Source: JARBUG01 sp035628915
GTDB lineage: Bacteria > Bacillota > Sulfobacillia > Symbiobacteriales > Symbiobacteriaceae
DNA: 64,000 nt
Assembly (NCBI GenBank): GCA_035628915.1
Contig: DASPIW010000054.1
Coordinates: 18,587 to 82,586 of the forward strand
Direction of reading: 5' to 3'
The translations under genes were made by a program, and so were the position numbers. Positions within the stretch are counted from its first letter, which is position 1, and every line of letters starts with the position of its first letter. Positions 17,222-25,563 of this stretch are shown one piece after another. The notes beneath the pieces are model-generated. The model saw only the letters and a program-made list of their open reading frames with translations, ran no database searches and was not told where the DNA came from.

Positions 17222-18175
17222 TCATAGGATCGCATTAAAGAGGTAGCCCACGCCAATGATGGTAATCGTCATCACCCCGACGAAGATGGCCAGCAGCCTG
17301 ACCATCAGGACCCGGCGCAGAATCACCAGTTCTGGCAGGCTGAGGGCCGTGACGGCCATCATGAAGGCCAGCACCGTGCCTAGCGGAAGCCCTTTGTCCA
17401 TCAGTGCGCTGACCACCGGAATGATGCCCGCGGCATTCGAATAGAGGGGAACGCCCACAATGACCGCCAGCGGCACCGACCACCAGTTGTCGGGTCCGGC
17501 GTTCACCGCCAGCCAGTCCTGTGGGGCGTACCCGTGGATGCCCGCCCCGACCCCAATGCCAACCAATACATATGGCCAGACCTTGCGCAGAATCTGTCCG
17601 GTGTACTGCAGAGCGTCCCGGTGACGCCCGCCCCAGGTGGGCACCGCCAGGTCAGCCTTGCCCATGCGGATCTCAAACACGTACGGCTCAACGAACCGCT
17701 CCGGGCGGAACCTGGCCAAAATGAGCCCGCTGACCACGGCCACCGTCAGGCCTGTCACCACATACAGCAAGGCGATGCGCCACCCCAACAGCCCCAGCAG
17801 CATCACCGCGGCCACTTCATTAACCATGGGCGAGGCAATCAGGAAAGAGAAAGTGACCCCCACCGGAATGCCCGCTTCCACAAAGCCGATAAAGAGCGGT
17901 ACCGCCGAACAGGAACAGAAGGGGGTCACGACGCCCAGCAGCGCGGCCAAGATGTTGCCCACCCATTGATTCTTGCGTGCCAGGAGTTCCCGGGTTCGCT
18001 CGGGCGGGAAGTAACTGCGGATCACCGTCACCAGATAGATGATGACGGAGAGCATCACCAGGATCTTGAGCACATCATAGACGAAGTAGTTTACAGCGTC
18101 GCCCAGATGGGACCCGGGGTCCAGTCCTAACACTCGGACCACCAGGCCGGCAATCCATTCAGCCCAGATGAACAT
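17222..18175 (-). CDS. Permease of the YraQ/UPF0718 (ArsP-like) family
   Basis: 317 residues with about eight hydrophobic segments. The hallmark TPFCSCSAVPLFIGF motif lies near residues 93-107, and a second conserved part, VGVPLYSNAAGIIPVV, is near 240. ArsP members export trivalent organoarsenicals; others have unknown substrates. It is followed on the same strand by the start-proximal thioredoxin-like gene (4-nt gap upstream) and is divergent from arsR and acr3, so a metalloid or heavy-metal resistance role is likely. Confidence 0.88.
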   Translation of the reverse strand: MFIWAEWIAGLVVRVLGLDPGSHLGDAVNYFVYDVLKILVMLSVIIYLVTVIRSYFPPERTRELLARKNQWVGNILAALLGVVTPFCSCSAVPLFIGFVEAGIPVGVTFSFLIASPMVNEVAAVMLLGLLGWRIALLYVVTGLTVAVVSGLILARFRPERFVEPYVFEIRMGKADLAVPTWGGRHRDALQYTGQILRKVWPYVLVGIGVGAGIHGYAPQDWLAVNAGPDNWWSVPLAVIVGVPLYSNAAGIIPVVSALMDKGLPLGTVLAFMMAVTALSLPELVILRRVLMVRLLAIFVGVMTITIIGVGYLFNAIL

Positions 18176-18179
18176 GGCG

Positions 18180-18422
18180 CTACCTGGCGGCAGCCAGCAG
18201 CGGTTTGATCTCTTCCACCGTTGCCACCTTGCCGGCTACGACTACCTTCTCGTTGACGACGAGCCCCGGCGTGCGCATGACCCCGTAGGCCATGATTTGC
18301 GGGTAGTCCTTTACGTGTTCGACCGCTGCCTCCATGCCGAGTTCTCTGGCTGCCTGCAGGGCATTCTCTTCGAGCTTATTGCAGTTGGCGCATCCGCCGC
18401 CGAGCACCTTGATGGTGATCAT
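18180..18422 (-). CDS. Thioredoxin-fold small redox protein (MTH895-like)
   Basis: 80 residues starting MITIKVLGGGCANCNKLEENA; the ATG was chosen because GGAGGG lies about 8 nt upstream. The CANC redox motif at about residues 11-14 and the TPGLVVNEKVVVAGKV cis-proline segment identify the small thioredoxin-like family often encoded beside YraQ/ArsP permeases. It probably reduces or passes on the substrate of the permease encoded 4 nt downstream. Confidence 0.88.
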   Translation of the reverse strand: MITIKVLGGGCANCNKLEENALQAARELGMEAAVEHVKDYPQIMAYGVMRTPGLVVNEKVVVAGKVATVEEIKPLLAAAR

Positions 18423-18449
18423 CCAAGCTCCCTCCATACGCAAAAATAG

Positions 18450-18467
18450 GATACCGGCTACGGTATC
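18450..18467. promoter_or_regulatory. Perfect inverted repeat in the divergent arsenic control region
   Basis: GATACCG (18450-18456), 4-nt spacer, CGGTATC (18461-18467), located 28 nt upstream of the thioredoxin-like start. It is a candidate operator for the neighbouring ArsR or for another regulator of the minus-strand pair. Confidence 0.5.
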
Positions 18468-18496
18468 AGCCTACACCGCGCCGGCAAATTTCGTCA

Positions 18497-18508
18497 ATAT
18501 CGCGATAT
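18497..18508. promoter_or_regulatory. 12-bp perfect palindrome in the arsenic control region
   Basis: ATATCGCGATAT, central in the 18423-18621 divergent intergenic region. The decamer CACTTATGAA occurs at 18516 and again at 18594, within the next element. Confidence 0.4.
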
Positions 18509-18592
18509 AACTATCCACTTATGAACCTTGCTGAGAATGGATGGCATCATCCTTAGCAAACTCATAACTTGACCCTGAAGGTGCATCGCCGT

Positions 18593-18607
18593 ACACTTAT
18601 GAAGTGT
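18593..18607 (+). promoter_or_regulatory. Inverted repeat overlapping the arsR ribosome-binding region
   Basis: ACACTT, ATG, AAGTGT forms a 15-bp imperfect palindrome immediately before GGAGG (18608-18612). ArsR repressors bind AT-rich inverted repeats near the start of their own gene, so this is the best candidate autoregulatory operator. Confidence 0.45.
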
Positions 18608-18621
18608 GGAGGTGGCGGCCT

Positions 18622-18984
18622 GTGGAAGAGCAGATTCTCCTGATGAAGACCCTGTCCGATCCAACGCGGCTCAAGCTTTTCAAGCTGATCCTCCGCGAAG
18701 AGCTATGCGTCTGTGAACTGCAAGAGATTCTGCAAATCAGCCAGCCGGCCGTTTCGCAGCACATTGCCCGCTTGAAGGCAGCCGGGCTGGTGCGCGAACG
18801 AAAAGCCGGCATGTGGACGTTGTACCAGGGCGACCTGCAGCGAATCACCGCAGCCCTCGGGGCGATGATCGGCTTCGTGGCCGCGGATCCGGCCACCATT
18901 CCCGAAATGGCGGAGCTTCTGGCCCGCCGGTCCACCTGCAACCGCGTCGAACTGTGCAGGATAAAGGAGGAACCCAAACCGTGA
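18622..18984 (+). CDS. arsR: ArsR family metalloregulator
   Basis: 120 residues from GTG 18622 (GGAGG 9 nt upstream). It has a winged-helix fold with recognition helix ISQPAVSQHIARLKAAGLV and the ELCVCELQEIL As(III)-binding motif in the alpha-3 region. Extra C-terminal cysteines (RSTCNRVELC) may add ligands. It represses the ars genes until trivalent arsenic or antimony binds. The gene overlaps acr3 by 4 nt, forming an arsR-acr3 operon divergent from the permease/thioredoxin pair. Confidence 0.93.
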   Translation: MEEQILLMKTLSDPTRLKLFKLILREELCVCELQEILQISQPAVSQHIARLKAAGLVRERKAGMWTLYQGDLQRITAALGAMIGFVAADPATIPEMAELLARRSTCNRVELCRIKEEPKP

Positions 18985-20042
18985 CCGAGCAGAAGCAAGG
19001 CGGCCTATCGTTGCTTGATCGCTTCCTGACACTGTGGATCTTCCTCGCTATGGCCCTGGGCGTTGGCATCGGCCATTTCTTCCCCGGCACCGCAAAAGCG
19101 CTCGACAGCTTGCAGGTCGGCACCGTATCGCTCCCCATTGCCGTGGGCCTGATTTGGATGATGTACCCCGCCCTTGCCCGGGTTCGCTATGAAGAGTGGG
19201 GCAAGGTTTTCCGCAACGGCAAGCTGCTCGGTTTTTCCCTGCTGCAGAACTGGGTCATCGGTCCGCTGCTCATGTTTGCGCTCGCCACCATTTTCCTGCG
19301 CAACTACCCGGATTATATGGTCGGGCTGATCATCATCGGCCTGGCGCGGTGCATTGCCATGGTGCTGGTCTGGAACGTCATGGCCCAGGGCGACAACGAA
19401 TACGCCGCAGCCCTCGTGGCATTCAACTCGGTCTTTCAGATCCTGTTCTACTCGTTCTACACGTATCTGTTTGTGACCGTAGTGCCCGGCTGGCTCGGCA
19501 TCGATACGGGCGGGGCGGCGGTGCACGTCTCCATGTGGGACGTGGCCAAGAGCGTACTGATCTACCTGGGCATTCCTGCGGCAGGCGGTGCCCTGACGAG
19601 GTACACCCTGATCCCCGCCAAGGGGCGCCAGTGGTTCGACAACGTCTTCATGCCGAAGTTGGGGCCCACGGCCTTGATCGCTCTGCTCTTTACCATTGTG
19701 GTGATGTTCTCGCTCAAAGGTGAGGCGATTGTGGCCCTCCCGCTGGACGTCGCCCGGATTGCGCTGCCGCTGCTCATTTACTTCGGCGGAATGTTCTTCA
19801 TTTCGTTCTGGATCTCCAGGCGGGCCGGCTTCCGGTATGAAGAGACCGTGACACTGTCTTTCACCGCGGCCAGCAACAACTTTGAACTGGCGATTGCAGT
19901 GGCCGTTGCCGTCTTCGGCATCGGGTCCGGCCAGGCATTTGCTGCCGTCATCGGGCCGCTGGTCGAGGTGCCGGTCATGATCGGACTGGTCAATGCCGCG
20001 CTGCGCCTTCAGCGGGGATTCAGCGGTCGCAAGGCCGCATAA
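18981..20042 (+). CDS. arsB: ACR3 family arsenite efflux transporter
   Basis: 353 residues; GTG start overlapping the arsR stop, with AAAGGAGG 10 nt upstream. Ten hydrophobic segments of the bile/arsenite/riboflavin-transporter superfamily. The family-conserved cysteine lies in IIGLARCIAMVLVWNVMAQGDNEYAAALVAFNSVFQ, and the late LSFTAASNNFELAIAVAVAVFG signature is present. It exports As(III) from the cytoplasm using the proton gradient. No arsC reductase is nearby. Also named acr3. Confidence 0.94.
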   Translation: MTEQKQGGLSLLDRFLTLWIFLAMALGVGIGHFFPGTAKALDSLQVGTVSLPIAVGLIWMMYPALARVRYEEWGKVFRNGKLLGFSLLQNWVIGPLLMFALATIFLRNYPDYMVGLIIIGLARCIAMVLVWNVMAQGDNEYAAALVAFNSVFQILFYSFYTYLFVTVVPGWLGIDTGGAAVHVSMWDVAKSVLIYLGIPAAGGALTRYTLIPAKGRQWFDNVFMPKLGPTALIALLFTIVVMFSLKGEAIVALPLDVARIALPLLIYFGGMFFISFWISRRAGFRYEETVTLSFTAASNNFELAIAVAVAVFGIGSGQAFAAVIGPLVEVPVMIGLVNAALRLQRGFSGRKAA

Positions 20043-20060
20043 CGTAAGGCAAGAGGAAAA

Positions 20061-20087
20061 AGCCCGGCGGAAGCACCCCGCCGGGCT
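20061..20087 (+). terminator. Terminator hairpin after acr3
   Basis: Perfect 10-bp stem AGCCCGGCGG (20061-20070) / CCGCCGGGCT (20078-20087); the T-run is weak. Confidence 0.7.
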
Positions 20088-20111
20088 CTCGTGCAACAGG
20101 GAGGCGCTGTC

Positions 20112-21350
20112 ATGATCCCCCCACTCATTCCTGTACGCCAACGGTTCCCCGAAGTCCGGGTGGCGGACGTGGAAGGCGCCACATATTCGGCGCTGGCGCA
20201 ACTACGGCTGCGTGAACAGGTTCGCCCGGGGGCTCGTATCGCACTGACCGCGGGCAGCAGGGGCATCCATGACCTGCCGCTGATCCTGCGCACTGCGGCG
20301 GCCTTTCTGCAGTCGCTTGGCGCAGTGCCGATCGTGGTTGCTGCCATGGGCAGCCATGGCGGCGGCACGGCACCGGGTCAGCTGGAGGTGTTGGCGAGTC
20401 TTGGCGTGACGCCCGTTTCCGTGGGCTGCGACGTGCGCGGCGGAGTAGCCGTGGTGGAGCTTGGCCGCACGGAGCAGGGTTTGACCGTCTATATGGATGA
20501 GTATGCCGCCGGCTGTGACGGCATTCTCGTGATCAACCGCGTGAAACCGCACACCTCGTTTCATGGTGCGCTGGAAAGCGGCCTGGTGAAAATGCTGGTC
20601 GTCGGCCTGGGGAAGCCCGCTGGCGCGGCCCAGTTCCACAGCATCGGGCCGCAGCGGCTGAGCGGCGCCCTGGCGGAAATCGGCCGGGTAATTCTCAGGA
20701 AAGCGCCGGTACTGGGCGGCATCGCGATACTGGAGAACGGCATGGAGCAGACGGCGGCGGTGGTGCCCGTCGAAACCCCGCACATGATCGAGCGGGAACA
20801 GGAGCTGCTGATTCGGTCCCGGGAACTGGTGCCGCGCCTGCCCGTGGCGGCGCTTGACCTGCTGGTCGTGAACGAAATGGGCAAGAACATCTCCGGCACG
20901 GGCCTGGATACGAACGTCATCGGCCGGATGGGCATTCACGGCGTGCCCGACGGCGACCCTGACATTCAGCGGATTGTGGTCCTGGACCTGTCGAACGGTT
21001 CTCACGGCAACGCGAACGGCATGGGGCTGGCCGATTTCATTACCGAGCGGTTCCGCAGCAAGATTGATTTCCGGGCCACGTACCTGAACACCCTGACGGC
21101 CACCTTGGTTCAGCGGGCCCGCATGCCGATTGTCATGGAGACTGACCGCCAGGCCATTAACACGGCGCTCAGGACCCTCGGCGGCCCGCCCCCCGGCGCC
21201 GTGCGCGTAATGCGCATTACTAGCACCCTGGCGCTGGAACACCTGTGGGTCTCCCCCGCCGCGCTTCGTGAAATCGAGCCTGATTCGCATGTGGAAGTGC
21301 TCGGCCCGCCCGCGCCCATGTGTTTTGATGACAACGGGAATCTCTTGTAG
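20112..21350 (+). CDS. LarA superfamily (DUF2088) protein, paralogue of the sugar-operon enzyme
   Basis: 412 residues from ATG 20112, with AGGGAGG about 9 nt upstream. It shares motifs with the enzyme at 13089-14360: TAGSRGIHDLP, AAMGSHGGGTAPGQLEVLASLG, and INRVKPHTSFHGALESGLVKMLVVGLGKPAGA. It therefore belongs to the same sub-branch of nickel-pincer-dependent hydroxyacid racemases and epimerases. It stands alone after the arsenic operon, so context gives no substrate. Having two copies suggests different substrates. Confidence 0.82.
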   Translation: MIPPLIPVRQRFPEVRVADVEGATYSALAQLRLREQVRPGARIALTAGSRGIHDLPLILRTAAAFLQSLGAVPIVVAAMGSHGGGTAPGQLEVLASLGVTPVSVGCDVRGGVAVVELGRTEQGLTVYMDEYAAGCDGILVINRVKPHTSFHGALESGLVKMLVVGLGKPAGAAQFHSIGPQRLSGALAEIGRVILRKAPVLGGIAILENGMEQTAAVVPVETPHMIEREQELLIRSRELVPRLPVAALDLLVVNEMGKNISGTGLDTNVIGRMGIHGVPDGDPDIQRIVVLDLSNGSHGNANGMGLADFITERFRSKIDFRATYLNTLTATLVQRARMPIVMETDRQAINTALRTLGGPPPGAVRVMRITSTLALEHLWVSPAALREIEPDSHVEVLGPPAPMCFDDNGNLL

Positions 21351-21417
21351 GAGCTTGACCGCCGGAAGGCGAAAAGAATGGGCCAGAGTACACGAAATCG
21401 ATCGGAGGGCTTATTTC

Positions 21418-21819
21418 GTGATCAAATTCACCCCCGACCGCCGGCCCTCAAAGTGGGGCGCCACGGCGGCCGTTGCGCAAAATCAGACGGCAGAAGCGGT
21501 CATTGAATGGCTCAGCGGCAGACAGGGACATCCGTTCGACGGGACTGTCAAACTGTCGGAGGTGACCGAACACAAAGGCTACCGCTATTGCCTGCTCCAG
21601 GTCAGCCTTGACTTCGGTCACCCGGCATTCGGCGCCGTCACGGATATTCTGGACGAAATGGGTGGCAGCGAATTTCAGCTCATTGTCGTGGAAACGCCTG
21701 AGCGTTCGGTTTACCTGATTGTTGATAAAGATAACCTGCCGGAAGAGGAGATCCGCCCGGATCACCCTCTGCTAGTGCAGCTTGCAGACTGGCTGGGACC
21801 CGCGATGGCGCGCCGTTGA
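21418..21819 (+). CDS. Uncharacterised 133-aa protein
   Basis: GTG start chosen for GGAGGG 8 nt upstream; the frame is open for 150 nt further 5' but without a comparable site. The product starts VIKFTPDRRPSKWGATAAVAQNQ and is a small soluble alpha/beta protein with no recognised motif. It follows the LarA-like gene by 67 nt and is followed by a large hairpin. Confidence 0.6.
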   Translation: MIKFTPDRRPSKWGATAAVAQNQTAEAVIEWLSGRQGHPFDGTVKLSEVTEHKGYRYCLLQVSLDFGHPAFGAVTDILDEMGGSEFQLIVVETPERSVYLIVDKDNLPEEEIRPDHPLLVQLADWLGPAMARR

Positions 21820-21832
21820 ATTTCGTTCACCC

Positions 21833-21895
21833 AATCTCCCCTTGGGTACATAACATACAGCAGGCTCAATGCCGTTGAGTACCCAAAGGGGGATT
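21833..21895 (+). promoter_or_regulatory. Long hairpin that would cover the ribosome-binding site of the next gene
   Basis: Arms AATCTCCCCTTGGGTAC (21833-21849) and GTACCCAAAGGGGGATT (21879-21895) pair at 15 of 17 positions, and an inner stem CTCAA (21865-21869) / TTGAG (21875-21879) closes the loop. The 3' arm contains AAAGGGGG (21885-21892), the Shine-Dalgarno for the start at 21902. Confidence 0.65.
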
Positions 21896-21901
21896 CGTTC
21901 C

Positions 21902-22525
21902 GTGCATATCGCGAAGTTCCCGCCGATGGCTGGCGGTTCCGACGGCCATGAGGTAGTGTGCATTGAAGCCAAGCGGGTTTGTGACTTCTGCTTCCAGGAG
22001 CAACGGGTGGAGCGGACCTTCCCCGTGCCCGCTGGCGTCGTGATTCCGCCGAATACCCGGCCCATGGTGGATTGCCGGATCGACGAGCGGAACATCATGT
22101 GCCGTCCCGTTGAACAGCGGCAGGTCGACCGCAAGAAAGACCAGACGCTGGTCTGCCTCGCAATCGAAGTGCCCGTGATCATCACCGTGGGCGACACCGA
22201 GTTTACTGAGCGGGTTGTCTTTCTGAAGCAAGCGGTCATCTGCGTACCCGAAGGCGTCGACGTCGAATGCCAGGTTACCGGAAATTGCTGCTGCTTCTTT
22301 GACCCCGTCACTCGGACCGTCTCGTGCGTGTTCAACTTCTGCGTGGTCATTCAGTCTAAGGTCAACGTCCGCATTCTGGTGCCGACGCTGGGCATCTGCG
22401 TTCCGAAGGAGTGCCGGGCGGTCGTCGGCGGCTGCCCGCCTGGCATGGTAAAGCCCTGCCGGCCCTGCGACGACAAAGACTGCGACCGCAAGGACTGCGA
22501 CCACAAGGACTGCGACGATTGCTGA
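21902..22525 (+). CDS. Cysteine-rich protein with KDC repeats, possible spore-coat-like protein
   Basis: 207 residues from GTG 21902 (AAAGGGGG 9 nt upstream). It begins VHIAKFPPMAGGSDGHEVVCIEAKRVCDFCFQEQRVERTF. Cysteines are frequent (a CCCFF cluster mid-protein, CVFNFCVV, CVPKEC), and the C-terminus is a short tandem repeat of KDCD-type units (KDCDRKDCDHKDCDDC) encoded by 15-nt DNA repeats at about 22468-22523. There is no signal peptide. Similar cysteine-rich proteins in sporulating Bacillota are thought to be coat or exosporium components, but the assignment here is inference. Metal binding is equally possible. Confidence 0.6.
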   Translation: MHIAKFPPMAGGSDGHEVVCIEAKRVCDFCFQEQRVERTFPVPAGVVIPPNTRPMVDCRIDERNIMCRPVEQRQVDRKKDQTLVCLAIEVPVIITVGDTEFTERVVFLKQAVICVPEGVDVECQVTGNCCCFFDPVTRTVSCVFNFCVVIQSKVNVRILVPTLGICVPKECRAVVGGCPPGMVKPCRPCDDKDCDRKDCDHKDCDDC

Positions 22526-22593
22526 ATCAGGCGAGGCGCTTCGGCGCCCCGCCTCCCGTACACAACGCACGGAACGACAACGGCAAGCCTGCC

Positions 22594-22621
22594 AAAAGCC
22601 GGGGGTTGACCCCCGGCTTTT
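22594..22621 (+). terminator. Rho-independent terminator
   Basis: Perfect 12-bp stem AAAAGCCGGGGG (22594-22605) / CCCCCGGCTTTT (22610-22621) with a TTGA loop. A smaller GC hairpin (GAGGCGC / GCGCC) precedes it near 22530. Confidence 0.9.
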
Positions 22622-22816
22622 GCGCGCCGAAAATGATTGATACACGCGCGAGGTCTCTGGGAGGGGAAAACGGCCGACAAATGCGAATAGGGTGACCGCT
22701 GGCAAGCAAGGGATTTTGTCGAACGGCGACGAATTATGTTGCGTCCCATGGACAGTATCAGGACACATGGTAATGTGCCCGAATTTTCTGGGACACAAAA
22801 AAGAGGGGGAGAACAC

Positions 22817-24478
22817 ATGCAGCGTGCCCGCAAGTCCCTTGGCTTGATGGCAGTCATCATAGCTGGCAGCCTGCTCCTGACGGCCTGCGGCCCGAAGCAG
22901 ACTACGCCTGCTGATGCGAAGCCTGCCGTGAAGCCAGCCGCGGAAGCCCCGAAAAAGCCCGCCGTTGGTGGCGAGTTGACCTTAACCCTTAACAGCGACC
23001 CGGACAACTTCAACCCCATGATTTCCAGCAGCGGATACGGCCTCCAGGTGTATGGGCACGTTTACTCCACTCTCTTTGAGTATACCGACAAGTGGGAGCC
23101 CCAGGGTCACCTTGCCGAGTCCTGGTCGTTCTCTCCGGACAATACGGTTATGACCATTAAGCTCCGTCAGGGCGTTAAGTTCCACAACGGGGACGAACTG
23201 ACCGCCGATGACGTGGTTTTCACCTATAAGATGCTGATGGACAAGGATTATAAAGGCGTTCGCGCCTCCAACGTAAAGAACTTCAAAGACATCTCTGCAA
23301 CGGACAAGTACACCGTAAAGATCGAGATGCAGGAGCCCAGCGCTGCCATTTTCGCCGACCTGGCGATTGCCATCGTCCAGAAGAAGTCCTTTGATGGCTA
23401 TACTGCAGCGAATTTGGCCGATGCGCCGGTCACGTTCAAGCCCGTGGGAACTGGTCCATACAAGTTCGTCGAGTACGTTCGCGGACAGTACGTCACCCTT
23501 GAGCGCAACGACGACTGGTTCCTCAAGGACAAAAAGGGCCAGGGCAACACCCCATACGTCAAGACCCTTCGTATGAAGATCATTCCCGAAAGCGGCACTC
23601 GCCAGGCGGCACTGGAGAACGGCGAAGTTCATCTGCTCACCCCTGACGCGGCCAACGTGGCCCGCCTCGAGCGGGACTTCAAGGATAAGCTATGGTTCGT
23701 CAACTACGAGCGCAACGGCTTCGGTTACATGACCCTCAACGTGACCCGACCGCACCTGGATAACAAGCTAGTTCGTCAAGCCCTCGATTACGCTCTGAAC
23801 AAGCAGTCCATCATTGACGGCCTCATGGATGGCCGTGCCGTGATTCCGCCCGGCCCAATTCCCCCCGTAAGCTGGGCATATGATCCCTCCATCAAGGCCC
23901 GTCCGTACGACGTGGCCAAAGCCAAGGAGTTGATCGCGCAGGCCGGCTATAAGATCAACGCTCAGGGCATCGCTGAAAAGGACGGCCAACCCCTGAAGCT
24001 CGGCTTCTACGCTACCTCCGCCAACGCCCTGATTGAGGGCATCGCGGCAATCGCCAAGAAGAACTGGAAGGACATCGGCGTCGATCTCGACATTCAGCTG
24101 ATGGAATTCAACGCCCTGACGGAAACCTATATGAAGCCCGGCAAGTTTGATATTAGCTTCTCCGGCTTCACCCTCAGCCTCGATCCGAACCAGCAGACGC
24201 TGTGGCATAGCAGCCAGTTCCAGGGCTTCAACCGCGGCCGCTACAGCAGCCCGACGATTGACGGACTGTTGGAGAAAGGCGTGCGTGAGCTGGATCCCAA
24301 TAAGCGCAAGCCCATCTACTCCGAGTTCCAGAAGGTTCTGCAGGAAGACACCCCGGCGATCTTCATCTACGCCAACCAGTACACCGATGTCGTCTCCAAG
24401 AAGGTCTTGGGCGGCATTCGGAACTTCCCCGGCGGCGGCGCCCAGGACATCTTCGGGTGGTACGTCCAGGAGCAGTAA
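22817..24478 (+). CDS. ABC transporter solute-binding protein, family 5 (peptide/nickel type)
   Basis: 553 residues from ATG 22817 (AGAGGGGGA upstream). Lipoprotein signal with lipobox LTAC, Cys24, then a Pro/Ala/Lys linker. SBP_bac_5 features follow: LTLTLNSDPDNFNPMISSSGYGLQVYGHVYSTLFEY, LAESWSFSPDNTVMTIKLRQGVKFHNGDELTADDVVFTYKML, and GTGPYKFVEYVRGQYVTLERNDDWF. It captures oligopeptides, dipeptides or a related solute outside the membrane for the two permeases downstream. The M28 peptidase encoded next supports a peptide substrate. Confidence 0.92.
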   Translation: MQRARKSLGLMAVIIAGSLLLTACGPKQTTPADAKPAVKPAAEAPKKPAVGGELTLTLNSDPDNFNPMISSSGYGLQVYGHVYSTLFEYTDKWEPQGHLAESWSFSPDNTVMTIKLRQGVKFHNGDELTADDVVFTYKMLMDKDYKGVRASNVKNFKDISATDKYTVKIEMQEPSAAIFADLAIAIVQKKSFDGYTAANLADAPVTFKPVGTGPYKFVEYVRGQYVTLERNDDWFLKDKKGQGNTPYVKTLRMKIIPESGTRQAALENGEVHLLTPDAANVARLERDFKDKLWFVNYERNGFGYMTLNVTRPHLDNKLVRQALDYALNKQSIIDGLMDGRAVIPPGPIPPVSWAYDPSIKARPYDVAKAKELIAQAGYKINAQGIAEKDGQPLKLGFYATSANALIEGIAAIAKKNWKDIGVDLDIQLMEFNALTETYMKPGKFDISFSGFTLSLDPNQQTLWHSSQFQGFNRGRYSSPTIDGLLEKGVRELDPNKRKPIYSEFQKVLQEDTPAIFIYANQYTDVVSKKVLGGIRNFPGGGAQDIFGWYVQEQ

Positions 24479-24561
24479 TCACTGCATTGAGCGCAGGAAG
24501 AGTGGGGGCGCCCCCGGGCGCCCCCGTGGCTTGCCTAATACTCACAGGGTGGTGACGTCAT

Positions 24562-25545
24562 TTGGGGCGCTATCTGACCAAGCGTATTATTAATATGATC
24601 CCACTTCTCATACTGGCGACCATGATCTCGTTCGCCATCATCCAGGCCGCACCGGGCGGGCCCGAAAACATGTTCCTGTCCGGTGAAGATGCCACCCTTG
24701 ACCCCACCCGGCTGGAAGCCCTGCGGGAGCAATGGGGCCTGAACGACCCGATTCCCGTTCAGTACGGGCGCTGGTTGGGCAATGTATTTCGGGGCGACTT
24801 TGGCTACTCGTATTTTCAGCGCCGGCCTGTGGCTACCATTATCGGCGAAGCGCTGCCCAACACCCTGCGCCTCAGCATCTTTGTTATTGCACTCTCCTAT
24901 TCAATCGCCATCCCGATCGGCATCATCTCAGCTGTTCGTCAATACTCAATTTTTGACTACACCGTAACTAGCCTGGCTTTTCTAGGACAAGCTGCACCTA
25001 ACTATTGGATTGCGCTGCTGGTGATCTATTACGTTGCTATGAAATCGGGCGGGATCATTCCGACGAACGGAATCGCGACGCCGGGCATTAACTTTGAGAC
25101 GTACGGCTGGATCAGCGTTTTGCTGGACCGGGCCAGGTACATGGTTCTCCCGCTGACGGTCATGGTATTCGGCAGCCTCACGGGTCTGACCCGCTACATG
25201 CGCTCCAGCATGCTGGAGGTGCTGAAGGAAGACTATACGCGGACCGCCCGTGCCAAAGGCCTTTCCGAAAAGGTTGTCATCTACCGCCACGCGCTGCGTA
25301 ATGCCCTGCTCCCGATTGTGACCATCTCTTCCGGTCTGCTAAGCTCCCTGGTCGGCGGTTCGGTGATCATCGAAACGATCTTCTCCTGGCCCGGCATCGG
25401 CCGCGTCGGTTTCGACGCCGTGGGGGCCCGTGATTATATGGTGACCATGGCGATCATGCTAATGGGCGGCATCCTCTCTCTGGTCGGCCTCCTGCTCGTT
25501 GACATCGTTTACGTGATCGTCGATCCCCGCATCAAGTACGATTAA
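24562..25545 (+). CDS. ABC peptide transporter permease (DppB/OppB type)
   Basis: 327 residues; TTG start with GGTGA 7 nt upstream. Begins GRYLTKRIINMIPLLILATMISFAIIQAAPGGP, the typical DppB N-terminus, followed by LDPTRLEALREQWGLNDPIPVQYGRWL, and the EAA-like loop YTRTARAKGLSEKVVIYRHALRNALLPIVT near residue 225. Six membrane segments. It forms the channel with the following permease. Confidence 0.93.
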   Translation: MGRYLTKRIINMIPLLILATMISFAIIQAAPGGPENMFLSGEDATLDPTRLEALREQWGLNDPIPVQYGRWLGNVFRGDFGYSYFQRRPVATIIGEALPNTLRLSIFVIALSYSIAIPIGIISAVRQYSIFDYTVTSLAFLGQAAPNYWIALLVIYYVAMKSGGIIPTNGIATPGINFETYGWISVLLDRARYMVLPLTVMVFGSLTGLTRYMRSSMLEVLKEDYTRTARAKGLSEKVVIYRHALRNALLPIVTISSGLLSSLVGGSVIIETIFSWPGIGRVGFDAVGARDYMVTMAIMLMGGILSLVGLLLVDIVYVIVDPRIKYD

Positions 25546-25563
25546 CTGGGGGGGTGAGCGGCA

